A stretch of 64,000 nucleotides of DNA, from the NCBI GenBank assembly GCA_938015435.1, contig CALLPN010000001.1, positions 62,001 to 126,000 on the forward strand, in the 5' to 3' direction. This document shows positions 27,901-36,584 of the stretch, piece after piece (position 1 is the stretch's first letter; each line of letters starts with the position of its first letter). The translations under genes and the position numbers were made by a program. A model generated the notes under the pieces. That model was not told the origin of the DNA. It searched no databases and saw nothing but the letters and a program-made list of their open reading frames with translations. The stretch comes from an uncultured Saprospiraceae bacterium. Lineage in GTDB: Bacteria > Bacteroidota > Bacteroidia > Chitinophagales > Saprospiraceae.

Positions 27901-28371
27901 TCATCACTAGACGGAGATATATCTAGCAACATTTCTACAAAATTTAGCCATTTCAAAACTATTGATCTAGGTGTAAAGTTCACTTTTTCCGGTTCAGTGT
28001 ACTACAAACATGCTTTTGGAAAATCAAACTTCTATCATCTGAGCAGATTAGGAAGTCAAACCAACTTCAGAGGATATACTCGAAATAGGTTTATTGATAA
28101 ATATGCATTTCTATACAATGCTGATTTACGTATAAACTTAGGTTATATCCGTACCCCTTTAATTCGTTTTTACGTAGGTCTAATAACATATTATAATGGT
28201 GGACAAGTATGGAGTAGGAGTTCTGATTTCCTAAGAGAAAAATGGAACAACAGTTATGGTGGAGGATTTTTCATTTCGCCAGGTTGGGAACAATACTCTA
28301 TTACATTTACCGCTGGAAGACAAGATGATGATTTTACATATACTAAAATACAACTAGGCTTCGACTTCTAG
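24961..28371 (+). CDS. Large outer-membrane protein: degenerate metallophosphoesterase, kinase-like middle region, Omp85/BamA-type barrel
   Basis: A protein of about 1136 residues. The ATG at 24961 is preferred over one 16 codons upstream because it begins the signal peptide (YLYIIFFVFAFQSNVLC). Residues 25-290 match the late half of a calcineurin-like phosphoesterase: CPGPEIKEL, VIVAHHPIKS (His158, His159) and FISGHDRIN (His226). The usual first motifs (GDxG, GNHE) are missing or badly changed. Residues 325-700 are a conserved middle region containing GLTPYAIGGGLQT, GDWDRHEDNWKWAMF (514-528) and PIPKDRDHTFSHW (537-549). The last two resemble catalytic and metal-binding motifs of CotH/HipA-type kinases. 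From about residue 780 it is a surface-antigen (BamA-like) beta-barrel ending IQLGFDF. Function unknown; an envelope phosphatase or kinase fused to a pore is possible. Confidence 0.82.
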   Translation: MKYLYIIFFVFAFQSNVLCQDSLIFYSNIDKTATIVTNLKECKGKKISLGDNSQNILNTISNNRIEILGDQDIDEIHVDGRIQFKGIKKKSICPGPEIKELDDHHVMITINSNWILDESYRYFAANEDCDIFNHIHMIEELESVLEDYESWNKVIVAHHPIKSVSELDGQGLTLLNFMPIYGQLRRSFKANSGNSQDMPHPNYQLYINAMNKVLSNQDKVVFISGHDRINSVIQEDHITYININSGNRDYRYNQNKSTSYLSKGAKYLKYSKGKFEIIGNENDRYVIKNAFLSKDDKEVSNPVQISHQVSNSSRASEKYHPTKWKTFWMGYGYRDAWSKSVTAPLLNISEYDGGLTPYAIGGGLQTMSVKFKSNKGKKYAFRVLDKQPEKSLNEILQNSAYKGITEELITTMHPYAPLVAHELFEATDIIHIKPELFILDANNELSNKYNPYIGKIGTLEEKPKGKSKKREGFYGADKVVSSYEMLIDLRKSHKNKIDKEAYAKARLMDMYIGDWDRHEDNWKWAMFKKNGRHIYKPIPKDRDHTFSHWTGLIPSVADMVIMNAEDFDYTFGNLRQLNFKARFLDRQLASELDLASWMDAVKYIQLKMTDEVIDNAISKFPPEVRDMHGATIAAKLKSRREDLPRAMTVYYSELNSEVQIPASNKKDFTKVKRNENGDVEIDLYHIKKDGSIGDSYFHRKFEYGIVKRIYLFGLDGKDKYEIDGQAGRTIPIEIIAGKGKDEISDNSTVLKGGRPTIVFDSYNEDQVSETDNIKIKRPSHVAHYDPYTFDFNWLLPSASIRRSSGNGWGFGIGTSYLTRGFNKVGFVNKYDIKGLYYPELGAYRIDGRYTRKSFIGLNDLFVSSKFTTLNDQFPFFYGIGNDTKIDRSERRLLNRIDYDCFDANIGLKRQFYTKSSWINSAVYERHQVLNYNDLLVISENLKGYGIESFLGLKSVLNLDFTDNTLYPLDGSQFGIQVDARSSLDGDISSNISTKFSHFKTIDLGVKFTFSGSVYYKHAFGKSNFYHLSRLGSQTNFRGYTRNRFIDKYAFLYNADLRINLGYIRTPLIRFYVGLITYYNGGQVWSRSSDFLREKWNNSYGGGFFISPGWEQYSITFTAGRQDDDFTYTKIQLGFDF

Positions 28372-28532
28372 ACTTCCTTTTGACTTTAAAGAAACCGCTA
28401 ACATTTATGACAAATCAAATATATCTAAGCGCGTATATTCTTTCTCAGAATGCTGAAAGAGGCGCAACAACCATATCAATATTGAGATTTAATGAATAAA
28501 CAAATACTATCCAAACGCTACTCTAAATAATA

Positions 28533-29093
28533 CTAATTGAAGGCATAGCAAACATTCGATACTTTTCCTTCAGTAATTTCTTTAGAATTATTACCGAAAA
28601 AATCTCCTGCACTGAATTCAAAACTAAAGGACAACGTATTTTTATCCTCATTACAAGAATCAAAAACTATAACACCAGTGACATTATCTTGAATAGTAGA
28701 GGCATTAACAGAATATTGCAAATTATTAAATTGTAATGTCATGGTTGCTATTTCAATTGGCAGGTTATTTAAATCAATGCTCTGATTATCTCCAAAACAT
28801 TCTGCTCCGTCTAGATCGGCTATTATTTGAAACCCTAGACCGCCATCAGAACCATTCCAACTAAGTAAAAATTCATGCATATCTAGTGATTCATTAAATA
28901 CGAATTCTGCTATACTCGGATTTTCAAAGTTAAAATTTTGACCATCCAACATAAAACTAGCATCACCCGAACAGTCGAGATTCATTTGATTCTCCTCCTC
29001 AGGATCTTCTGATCCACAAGACATAATACTTAGTAAAAATAATAAAGAAAGGACCCTAAATAGTCTATTAGAAATCGATGTTAATTGATACAT
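28533..29093 (-). CDS. Putative lipoprotein of unknown function
   Basis: A 186-residue exported protein with a long N-terminal segment and lipobox IMSC at about residue 26 (LLFLLSIMSCGSEDPEEEN), followed by an acidic linker. The mature domain is beta-rich and asparagine-rich, with MLDGQNFNFENPSIAEF, LSFSFEFSAGDFFGNN and a final EGKVSNVCYAFN. Its four cysteines after the lipid site may form disulfides. It resembles small Bacteroidota lipoproteins of the DUF6252 kind in its closing 'itGkf.nv.y' sense, but that is only an impression. It is convergent with the large barrel protein and lies 92 bases after the start of the LRR adhesin region on the same strand. Confidence 0.7.
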   Translation of the reverse strand: MYQLTSISNRLFRVLSLLFLLSIMSCGSEDPEEENQMNLDCSGDASFMLDGQNFNFENPSIAEFVFNESLDMHEFLLSWNGSDGGLGFQIIADLDGAECFGDNQSIDLNNLPIEIATMTLQFNNLQYSVNASTIQDNVTGVIVFDSCNEDKNTLSFSFEFSAGDFFGNNSKEITEGKVSNVCYAFN

Positions 29094-29185
29094 ATTCGTT
29101 TTTTATCTTTAATAATATTTGCAATTTTAAGCCTCAGAACTGATATTGCTCACAAAGTAAGTAATAACAATTAATAATAAGTTTA

Positions 29186-31561
29186 TTACCGAACTACTAT
29201 CTTTTTAGAGCTGACTTGATTATTTATCTCAATTCGCAAAAAATACAACCCCGAAGTAACTTCTGACGGGATTGCGATATAATCCGATGACAGGATTTGA
29301 GACAAGACTATCTGTCCAGCCATATTGAACAAATCTACTTTTGCTTCGTTCAAATCCGAATCAGATATTACTTGAATTCTACCTCCTGCATCAACTATAT
29401 TAGGCAAGAAATTCCATTCTGTAGTTAATCTCTCATTATTACTCAATGCACAATTAGCGTTAAGTATATCATCTACTGAGCTGCATTCCGATGGGTTACC
29501 AAAAATAGATATAAAAGCAGAGGCAAATGGATCTAAAATAAGATCTTTTATTCCACAACAGTTCCCTAAAGAGTCATTTGTATCGATATATACGCCACCT
29601 AGTACTAATGAAAGATTCCTTAAACCATCTAGGTTAGATAACAATGCGTTCTCTCTAATTACTAATTCTCCAACGGAAGTGAGATTATAAAGAGCGTCTA
29701 GATCAACAAGAGAGTCATTATCTATAATATTAAAGCCGCTCTCTACATATGTGAGATTAGTTAATCCTATTAAATCCTTTAATGCGTCATTACCAAGTAT
29801 ACTTAATCTTCCACCAAATCGAGAGCAATTTAACAAGCCATCTATATTCTCCAGAGTCATATTATCTTGAATACTTACAATATTTTTCAGCTCCTCCACA
29901 TTAGACATTCCATCTATATTAGTCAGGTTGTTATTATTAGAAATAAATAAATGCTGATCAATATTATTAACATTTGATAACCCATCTATTTCTTCAAGAG
30001 TATAGTTTCGGTTAACTTGCAAGCTCCCTCCGATAGAAACAACATTTGATAATCCATTTATATTTTCGAGACTATAATTATACGAAATAGCTAAATCTCT
30101 ATTAACTACATCAAGATTAGAAAAGGCATCAAGATGAATAATTGAATCATTATTAAATATTATTAGATCATTACCTATCGAGTCAATGTTAGATATTTGA
30201 TTTAAGTCCGCTAATACTGTATTTCTAATTTCAAAATTTCCTTTCACTAATTTCAAATTTGACAAATTTGATAAATCTTGAATATCATTAGTAACTAAAG
30301 ATGCCGTTCCAACTACAAGATTACCTTTGACTACCATAGTACTGGGATCAAATCCATCTACCTCTTCTTGCGACAGTAATGTTATATCGAAGATACATGC
30401 CTGATCGACCACCTCTTCTTGAGTGTTACACCCTAATGAATTATTTAATAGTAATACATCACCCCCTATTGACATTGCATCGTTTAATAAATGCTGGATG
30501 CCACAACAATCAATTAAAGATAAATTAAGTGAAATTTCTAAGTCTCCTACAATCGAACTTAAATTTCTTAGACCATCAATATCTACCAACCTTAAATTAA
30601 CTGTAATCAATAAATCCCCTTCAATTTCATCTAAATTTGAAAATCCATCAATACTAATTAAGTTATCATTCAACTTCAAATCAAGAGATCCTCCAATGGT
30701 TATCAAGTTATTGAATCCATTCAAAATTCGAAGTTGAGAATTTAATTCTATTCTCAAATCTCCTTCAATAATTCCTATGTTTGATAGACCATCGACACTT
30801 TCTAAGGCATCATTATTTGTTATATGTAATAAGCCTCCTAGATGCATTAATTTTGAAAGCCCTTCTAAATTTATAAGATTGTCATTGCTAGCTATAACTA
30901 GATCACCTCCAACATCAGACAAATTTGATAGACCTTCAAAATTGGTCAATTTATTGTTCGATAAAAGATCCAAGTCACCACCGACAGTTACGAGACTAGA
31001 TAGGCCTACCAAATTTAAAAGCTCATCATTAGCACTAATATATAGATAGTCTTGAATAGAAGTAATATTTGATAGTGCGTCGACATTTTCTAAAACTCCA
31101 TTCTCACTTATCCACAAATAACCATTGATAAAAGACATTTCTTCTAGACCATCAAGGTTAGTAAGACTATCATTCCTTTCTACATAGAGTGAACCTCCGA
31201 CTGAATTCACATTTGATAAACCAACTATGCTATTAAGCTTCTTGTTTCCAAATACAAGAAGATCGTCACCAATAATTCTTAGATTAGAAAGTGGTTCTAA
31301 GTCCTCTAAAAGTCTATTCCCTCGAATATCCAACTTCCCTGATATTGAAAAGAGATTTGATAAATTAGAGATATCCACAACCGTAGTCTGTTGAGAGTTG
31401 ATAGATCCAATTCTTAAATTTCCGTTTATAGTAACCGTATTAGGATTAAAAGCATCTACGTCCTCTTGTGTTTCCAAGATTACATCCTGAGCTCTAGCGT
31501 CAATTGATACCGTAAATAGAAACATCAAACAAAAGCATCTAAAAACATTCCTTGCATTCAT
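29186..31561 (-). CDS. Secreted leucine-rich-repeat (receptor L-domain-like) adhesin with T9SS sorting domain
   Basis: A surface or secreted protein of about 791 residues from the ATG at 31561; earlier in-frame ATGs at 31579 and 31591 would only lengthen the signal region. The signal peptide ends at DARAQ. Two solenoids follow, of about 15 and 11 repeats of 23-24 residues with the pattern LxNLxGLSNLxxIxGDLxIxxN. The second restarts with QEEVDGFDPSTMVVKGNLVV, a copy of the first opening (QEDVDAFNPNTVTINGNLRI). Each solenoid ends with a cysteine cap: CCGIQHLL with a later LGC, and CCGIKDLI with NPSECSS. The T9SS type A tail is at the C-terminus (LFNMAGQIVLSQIL, TSGLYFLRIE). A close paralogue lies at 32725. 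Likely role: protein or glycan binding outside the cell. Confidence 0.9.
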   Translation of the reverse strand: MNARNVFRCFCLMFLFTVSIDARAQDVILETQEDVDAFNPNTVTINGNLRIGSINSQQTTVVDISNLSNLFSISGKLDIRGNRLLEDLEPLSNLRIIGDDLLVFGNKKLNSIVGLSNVNSVGGSLYVERNDSLTNLDGLEEMSFINGYLWISENGVLENVDALSNITSIQDYLYISANDELLNLVGLSSLVTVGGDLDLLSNNKLTNFEGLSNLSDVGGDLVIASNDNLINLEGLSKLMHLGGLLHITNNDALESVDGLSNIGIIEGDLRIELNSQLRILNGFNNLITIGGSLDLKLNDNLISIDGFSNLDEIEGDLLITVNLRLVDIDGLRNLSSIVGDLEISLNLSLIDCCGIQHLLNDAMSIGGDVLLLNNSLGCNTQEEVVDQACIFDITLLSQEEVDGFDPSTMVVKGNLVVGTASLVTNDIQDLSNLSNLKLVKGNFEIRNTVLADLNQISNIDSIGNDLIIFNNDSIIHLDAFSNLDVVNRDLAISYNYSLENINGLSNVVSIGGSLQVNRNYTLEEIDGLSNVNNIDQHLFISNNNNLTNIDGMSNVEELKNIVSIQDNMTLENIDGLLNCSRFGGRLSILGNDALKDLIGLTNLTYVESGFNIIDNDSLVDLDALYNLTSVGELVIRENALLSNLDGLRNLSLVLGGVYIDTNDSLGNCCGIKDLILDPFASAFISIFGNPSECSSVDDILNANCALSNNERLTTEWNFLPNIVDAGGRIQVISDSDLNEAKVDLFNMAGQIVLSQILSSDYIAIPSEVTSGLYFLRIEINNQVSSKKIVVR

Positions 31562-31700
31562 AATTCTAAGTTTATACATTAAACCTACCAAATAAATCAG
31601 ATATTGGGTTCTCTGAATAGAACGATCTTGATAGTTACCTTATATTTAGACTATTGAAATATTAGTCTACATCAAGAAAGTTAATCAATGTTTCTAATTT

Positions 31701-32705
31701 ATGATCTATAATTCGAAAAAAATATTAGTCACTGGTGCATCAGGCTTCGTGGGTGGGTTTCTTATAGATGAAGCTATCTCAAGGGGCTTGTCTGTTCATA
31801 GTGCAGTTCGTAAAAGCAGCAACACAAAGATACTGGACCAATTAAACACCACCCTAGTTTACTTTGATTTTGAAGATATCGATGGAATGGTACAGATGCT
31901 CAAAGACGGCAGCTATGACTATATTATACACAATGCAGGCCTGACCAAAGCTAAAGCTAAAGAAGCGTATTTTAAGGTAAATGAGCAATATCTAAGAAAC
32001 CTTATTGAAGCAATTCGCAAGGCTGACCTACAGCTTGATAAATTTCTATTTGTAAGTTCTTTAGCGGCATTTGGACCTGCTGACTTTCAAGATAACAACA
32101 TAGTAAGTGAATCTTCTACTCCACATCCAGTTACTAGTTATGGACGTAGCAAGCTAGCCGCAGAGCAATACCTTAAGAAACAACAAGACATACCATATAA
32201 CATTATACGCCCAACTGCTGTATACGGACCCCGCGAATATGATCTGTTGACCGTATATCAGACGTTAGCAAAGCGGATAGAAGCTTATGTAGGGCTTTCC
32301 AAACAAAAATTAACCTTCGTATATGTGAAAGACCTAGTAAGGGCCATGATGGACATTCTAATGTCCGATCATGAACATACTAGATACTTCATTACAGATG
32401 GCAATACTTATTCGGCTCAGGAAATGAATGCCATTGTCAAACGTGAATTAGAAGTAACTTGGACCGTACCAATAAAGCTTCCGATATTCTTAGTCAAAGT
32501 ACTCGCATTCTTTAGTGAAAAAATGGCTGGGTTATCAGGAAAGTACCCTCCGCTCAACATCGAAAAGGTGAATGAATTACAGGCAAGGAGTTGGCACTGT
32601 GACATCAGTCCTTTACAAGACGATATTGCATACAAAGCTGAATATGATCTTGACAACGGTTTGAAAGAAACTATTGCGTGGTGTAAGAAACAAGGTTTGG
32701 TATAA
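31701..32705 (+). CDS. Extended SDR NAD(P)-dependent oxidoreductase, candidate sphingolipid reductase (CerR-like)
   Basis: A 334-residue Rossmann-fold enzyme of the extended short-chain dehydrogenase/epimerase family. It has the nucleotide-binding motif ILVTGASGFVGGFL (residues 8-21), the active-site serine region KFLFVSSLAAFGPADF, and the catalytic YGRSKLAAE (Tyr and Lys). After that comes NIIRPTAVYGPREYDLLTVY. These features fit sugar epimerases, 3-beta-hydroxysteroid-type enzymes and the CerR reductase of bacterial ceramide synthesis. Since the window carries spt, a ceramide synthase candidate and inositol-lipid genes but no other reductase, this is the best candidate for the 3-keto reduction step. 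That is inference only. It sits between two LRR adhesins on the opposite strand. Confidence 0.8.
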   Translation: MIYNSKKILVTGASGFVGGFLIDEAISRGLSVHSAVRKSSNTKILDQLNTTLVYFDFEDIDGMVQMLKDGSYDYIIHNAGLTKAKAKEAYFKVNEQYLRNLIEAIRKADLQLDKFLFVSSLAAFGPADFQDNNIVSESSTPHPVTSYGRSKLAAEQYLKKQQDIPYNIIRPTAVYGPREYDLLTVYQTLAKRIEAYVGLSKQKLTFVYVKDLVRAMMDILMSDHEHTRYFITDGNTYSAQEMNAIVKRELEVTWTVPIKLPIFLVKVLAFFSEKMAGLSGKYPPLNIEKVNELQARSWHCDISPLQDDIAYKAEYDLDNGLKETIAWCKKQGLV

Positions 32706-32724
32706 TGATGATGAGCAATACTGC

Positions 32725-34497
32725 TTATTTACAAACCGTTATTTTCTTTGTGCTTCTATTACCTTGTAGCATTATACTTACTAAGTATAATCCATTAGGA
32801 ATATTTGAAGGAATTTCTATAAAGTATTCATCAAGATTACTTACCGAAACCAAGTGTCCGTTAATATTTCTGATCTCGACATGAGCACCTTGGATATTTT
32901 CTTGAGAAGTTACTCTGACCATACTTCCTGCAACAGTTATACTAGGCATGATTGCCCATTCCAATTCCAATATATCGTTTGTATTTACTGAACAGTTAAC
33001 TTCCGTTACTTCTTCAGGTGAGCTGCATTCTGAAGGATTGTTCATAATACCAACATTTAAATCAGGAAGAGAATCATTTTCTAATAAATGTTGAATTCCA
33101 CAACAATTTACTAACGACGAATTATCTGCAACAAATATTTGTTCAGAAACCATAGGAATACTTGACAGACCATCTAAATTCAGCATATCATCATTACTCC
33201 TTATTAAAATAGATTGAACGTTTGAACTTACATTAGACAGGCCGTCTAAATTTTCTAAACTACTATTGCTACCAATGTTTATTACACCATCTATAGAAAG
33301 ACAATTTGACAATCCGTTTAAATTCGTTATTAATGCATTATCAATAACATCCAATCTATTGCCAATAGAAACAATAGCATTTAAGCCATCTATATTTTCC
33401 AAATTATCATTGTTTGATACTTGAATATAACCTTCTACTTGACTCACATTTGAAAGACCATCAATATTGACAAGGTTAGGATTGAAATCAAATTCAATTG
33501 CATCCGTAACAGTTTCGACATTAGACAATCCATCAATATTGACAATTTCACTATTTCTTGTTACTATGAGAGGTCCCCCAATGTAAGTTAGATTAACAAA
33601 ACCATTTAAATTTAGCAATAAGTCATTATTCCATATTCTTAATCTTTCACCTATGGTAATTAGATTGGAAAAGCCATCAACATTCTCTAGTTGATTATTA
33701 TTACTGAGATTCAAATAGTCACCTATTTCATTTAATTTTTCAAATCCACCAAGAGAACTAAGAACTGTATTATCAACTATATTCAAACCGCCAGTTATAG
33801 ATAGTACATTTAAAAAACCATCTACATTACTGAGAGAATTATTTCCATTTATCGCTAAATTGCCGTTAATAGCATTCAATCCGCTAAGACCATCAACATT
33901 CTCTAAAGAATTATTTTGAATGATCGACAATCCTGATCCAATACTTTTCAAATTCATGAATGCATTTACATCTACGAGTTCAGAATTAAAAATCAGATTT
34001 ACAAATCCAGAAATAGAATCAACATTGATTAATCCATCTATATCTAACAAAGAGGAGTTAGAGTCAATGATTAAATTACCCTCAATGGTTTGAATGCTAC
34101 TCAAACCTTGAAGATTACGAAGTTCAAAATTATTATTTATTTCAACGTCGTGAAAAACTGTATCGATACCTTCCAATCCATCTAGATTTAGTAGTTCGTC
34201 GTTAGAGCCAATAACTATACTGCCCCCTACATTAATTACATTGGTTAATGCTGAAATTTCTTCTAATTGATCTGCATATTCTATAATAAGGTCGCCTGTA
34301 ATTGTCGTAAGACTATTGAGATTTGAAAGGTCTTGAATATTACTGGTACCTGAAAAATATCCAATTGAAAGGCTTCCTTCAATCAAAGTTGTAGTAGAAT
34401 CAAACTGATCAACATCTGACTGAAATCTTAAAACTACGTCTTGTCCAAACACTGAAAAATGAGCGCTACTAATTAAGAGAATTATAAAATATTTCAT
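32725..34497 (-). CDS. Secreted leucine-rich-repeat adhesin with T9SS sorting domain (paralogue of 29186-31561)
   Basis: A 590-residue exported protein with signal peptide ending in SVFGQ. One solenoid of about 18 repeats of 23-24 residues (pattern NIDGLSNVxxIxGxLxIxxN) opens with FQSDVDQFDSTTTLIEGSLS, matching the opening module of its neighbour. It ends in the same cysteine cap, CCGIQHLL with NPSECSS and VNC. The last 75 residues are a T9SS type A sorting tail (GAHVEIRNINGHLVSV, SNIPNGLYLVSIML). The paralogue at 29186 has two solenoids, so duplication of the module or loss of one copy separates the two. It is convergent with the SDR gene, 19 bases apart. Confidence 0.9.
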   Translation of the reverse strand: MKYFIILLISSAHFSVFGQDVVLRFQSDVDQFDSTTTLIEGSLSIGYFSGTSNIQDLSNLNSLTTITGDLIIEYADQLEEISALTNVINVGGSIVIGSNDELLNLDGLEGIDTVFHDVEINNNFELRNLQGLSSIQTIEGNLIIDSNSSLLDIDGLINVDSISGFVNLIFNSELVDVNAFMNLKSIGSGLSIIQNNSLENVDGLSGLNAINGNLAINGNNSLSNVDGFLNVLSITGGLNIVDNTVLSSLGGFEKLNEIGDYLNLSNNNQLENVDGFSNLITIGERLRIWNNDLLLNLNGFVNLTYIGGPLIVTRNSEIVNIDGLSNVETVTDAIEFDFNPNLVNIDGLSNVSQVEGYIQVSNNDNLENIDGLNAIVSIGNRLDVIDNALITNLNGLSNCLSIDGVINIGSNSSLENLDGLSNVSSNVQSILIRSNDDMLNLDGLSSIPMVSEQIFVADNSSLVNCCGIQHLLENDSLPDLNVGIMNNPSECSSPEEVTEVNCSVNTNDILELEWAIMPSITVAGSMVRVTSQENIQGAHVEIRNINGHLVSVSNLDEYFIEIPSNIPNGLYLVSIMLQGNRSTKKITVCK

Positions 34498-34976
34498 AGG
34501 ATGTTCTAATTACTGAAATTCAATTTACTAATATATCCAAGCAATTTATGTCTTGTTGGCGCAAAACAGCTAGAACCACTGAAACCGCTAAAAACAAATG
34601 GTGCAAATTATTTTACTTAAAAAGCTGTCATTATTAAATTCATAACTCCACTTTACGGATTATAAGTTTACACTGAATTTCAATCAAACACAACAAATCC
34701 CAAAAATCATTTTGAGCAAAAAAACAGAAAAAACACTTCAAAAAAGTCCAAAAAGAGTTGTTTTTGGACCAGAATTGACATTTTTTAAGGAAAAACCTAA
34801 AATTTTAAAACCAGAAAAAGCGATATAAATGCCACCAACGACAGTATAAATGCGATATTTGCAGGCAGAAGAAATATAAAGCTTCCGAAATAGGTTTTTA
34901 GTAATCCTTTATTGAAAATACAATTTTGGAAGCTAGAATTAGAAATTAGTGTAATAGACTAAATATTTAAACCATT
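34498..34976. other. Divergent intergenic region with one perfect hairpin
   Basis: 479 AT-rich bases between the LRR adhesin and the divergent inositol-phosphate synthase. It should hold promoters for both. A perfect 9-bp hairpin at 34746-34769 is listed separately. No coding frame or RNA gene is recognised. Confidence 0.5.
34741..34769 (-). terminator. Terminator-like hairpin between divergent genes
   Basis: A perfect stem GTCCAAAAA/TTTTTGGAC (arms 34746-34754 and 34761-34769, loop GAGTTG) is followed on the minus strand by TTTTTTG. As an intrinsic terminator it would act on minus-strand transcripts entering the LRR gene. No minus-strand gene is known upstream, so it could instead be a leader structure. 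Confidence 0.4.
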
Positions 34977-36296
34977 ATGGCAAAGAAACCAAGCCCAAAA
35001 AAAGCAACTGGCAAACTAGGAATTTTACTTCCTGGAATGGGTGCAGTAGCGACAACAGTAATCGCAGGTGTACACGCAGTTAACGCTGGCAAATCAGAAC
35101 CTATCGGATCATTGACTCAAATGGGTCGATTGAGAATAGGAAAAAGAACTGGAGGAACTAAGAAACCTCTAATCTCAGAAGTAGTGCCATTACAAGATCT
35201 TAAGAAAGTCGTTTTCGGTGGATGGGATTTATTTGATGATAATGTATATGAGGCTGCATCGCACGCCAAAGTACTAGATCAGAATCTTCTTGATTCTCTC
35301 AAAAGACCATTATCTAAGATCAAGCCTATGAAGGCCGTATTTGACAAAAACTATGTCAAAAGATTAGACGGTAAGCATGTAAAGCGTGCTAAGACTAAGA
35401 TGGCGCTTGCTAAGCAGATCATGAAGGATATCGAAAACTTCAAGAAAGAAAATAAATGTAACCGTGTAGTAATGGTTTGGTGTGGATCTACGGAGATCTA
35501 TATCGAAGAATCAGCAGTACACCAAACTGTCGCTTCTCTAGAGAAGGGAATGAAGGAAAACCATAAAGATATCGCTCCATCAATGCTTTATGCATATGCT
35601 GCGATAAAAATGGGAATTCCTTACGCTAACGGAGCCCCTAACTTATCATGTGATGTACCTGCATTAGTAGAACTCGCTAAAGAAACAGGAGCACCAATCG
35701 CTGGTAAAGATTTCAAAACTGGTCAGACTCTGATGAAGACTATCTTAGCTCCTGGTCTAAAGGCTAGAGCATTAGGTATCGAAGGATGGTTCTCGACTAA
35801 CATACTTGGTAACAGAGATGGTGCTGTACTAGATGATCCGGATAACTTCAAAACTAAGGAAGTATCAAAGATGGGGGTACTAGATCAAATACTAGAACCA
35901 GAACTTTACCCAGAATTATACAAAGATCTATATCACAAGGTACGTATCAACTACTACCCACCACGTGGTGATGCGAAAGAAGGTTGGGATAACATCGACA
36001 TCCGTGGATGGCTAAACTATCCAATGCAGATAAAGGTTGATTTCCTATGTAGAGACAGTATTTTAGCTGCACCTATCGTACTTGATCTTGCACTTTTCCT
36101 AGATTTAGCCAAAAGAGCTGATATGTCAGGTATCCAAGAGTGGTTATCATTCTACCTTAAGTCACCTCAAGCGGGTAAAGGTCTACAACCTGAGCACGAT
36201 ATATTTAAGCAACTAGCTAAGCTAGAAAATACGCTTAGACATATGGTAGGCGAAGATCTGATCAATCACTTAGGTCAGGATTATTACGAAGAGTAA
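34977..36296 (+). CDS. Inositol-3-phosphate synthase (myo-inositol-1-phosphate synthase)
   Basis: Converts glucose 6-phosphate to 1D-myo-inositol 3-phosphate with bound NAD, the entry to inositol lipids. The 439-residue protein has the N-terminal NAD-binding glycine motif ILLPGMGAVATTVIAG and the mid-region VVMVWCGSTEIYIE. The conserved core includes ANGAPNLSCDVPALVEL, GKDFKTGQTLMKTILAPGLK, STNILGNRDGAVLDDP and FKTKEVSKMG, plus the later DSILAAPIVLDLALFLDLA. These correspond to GDDFKSGQT, LGNNDG and SKEISKS in eukaryotic enzymes. It likely supplies inositol phosphate to the CDP-alcohol transferase encoded at 19780. The gene is monocistronic and ends in a good hairpin terminator. Confidence 0.93.
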   Translation: MAKKPSPKKATGKLGILLPGMGAVATTVIAGVHAVNAGKSEPIGSLTQMGRLRIGKRTGGTKKPLISEVVPLQDLKKVVFGGWDLFDDNVYEAASHAKVLDQNLLDSLKRPLSKIKPMKAVFDKNYVKRLDGKHVKRAKTKMALAKQIMKDIENFKKENKCNRVVMVWCGSTEIYIEESAVHQTVASLEKGMKENHKDIAPSMLYAYAAIKMGIPYANGAPNLSCDVPALVELAKETGAPIAGKDFKTGQTLMKTILAPGLKARALGIEGWFSTNILGNRDGAVLDDPDNFKTKEVSKMGVLDQILEPELYPELYKDLYHKVRINYYPPRGDAKEGWDNIDIRGWLNYPMQIKVDFLCRDSILAAPIVLDLALFLDLAKRADMSGIQEWLSFYLKSPQAGKGLQPEHDIFKQLAKLENTLRHMVGEDLINHLGQDYYEE

Positions 36297-36321
36297 TATT
36301 CAGTAATATAACACAGAATAC

Positions 36322-36363
36322 GAGAGCTATACTTATTACAAGAGGTATAGCTCTCTTTTATTT
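36322..36363 (+). terminator. Intrinsic terminator after inositol-3-phosphate synthase
   Basis: A perfect 11-bp stem (GAGAGCTATAC at 36322-36332, GTATAGCTCTC at 36345-36355) with a 12-nt loop is followed by a T-rich stretch, 26 bases after the stop. Confidence 0.8.
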
Positions 36364-36584
36364 AAGGTTTAGCACCTTTTGATGAACGACTACTGACTCA
36401 TCAGTGTTGTTTATATGTATGCTTCAGATAGATGTCTAACTACCCCCGACATGTACTTGTTAGAAAGTGGTAGAACGATTATCATTACTACATTGAATAT
36501 ATTGATGGATTGGGACTTACCACCTTGATTTATGAATAAGAATACTAAATGTCAATTGGCATTTTTTTCACGAAAACATAAATT

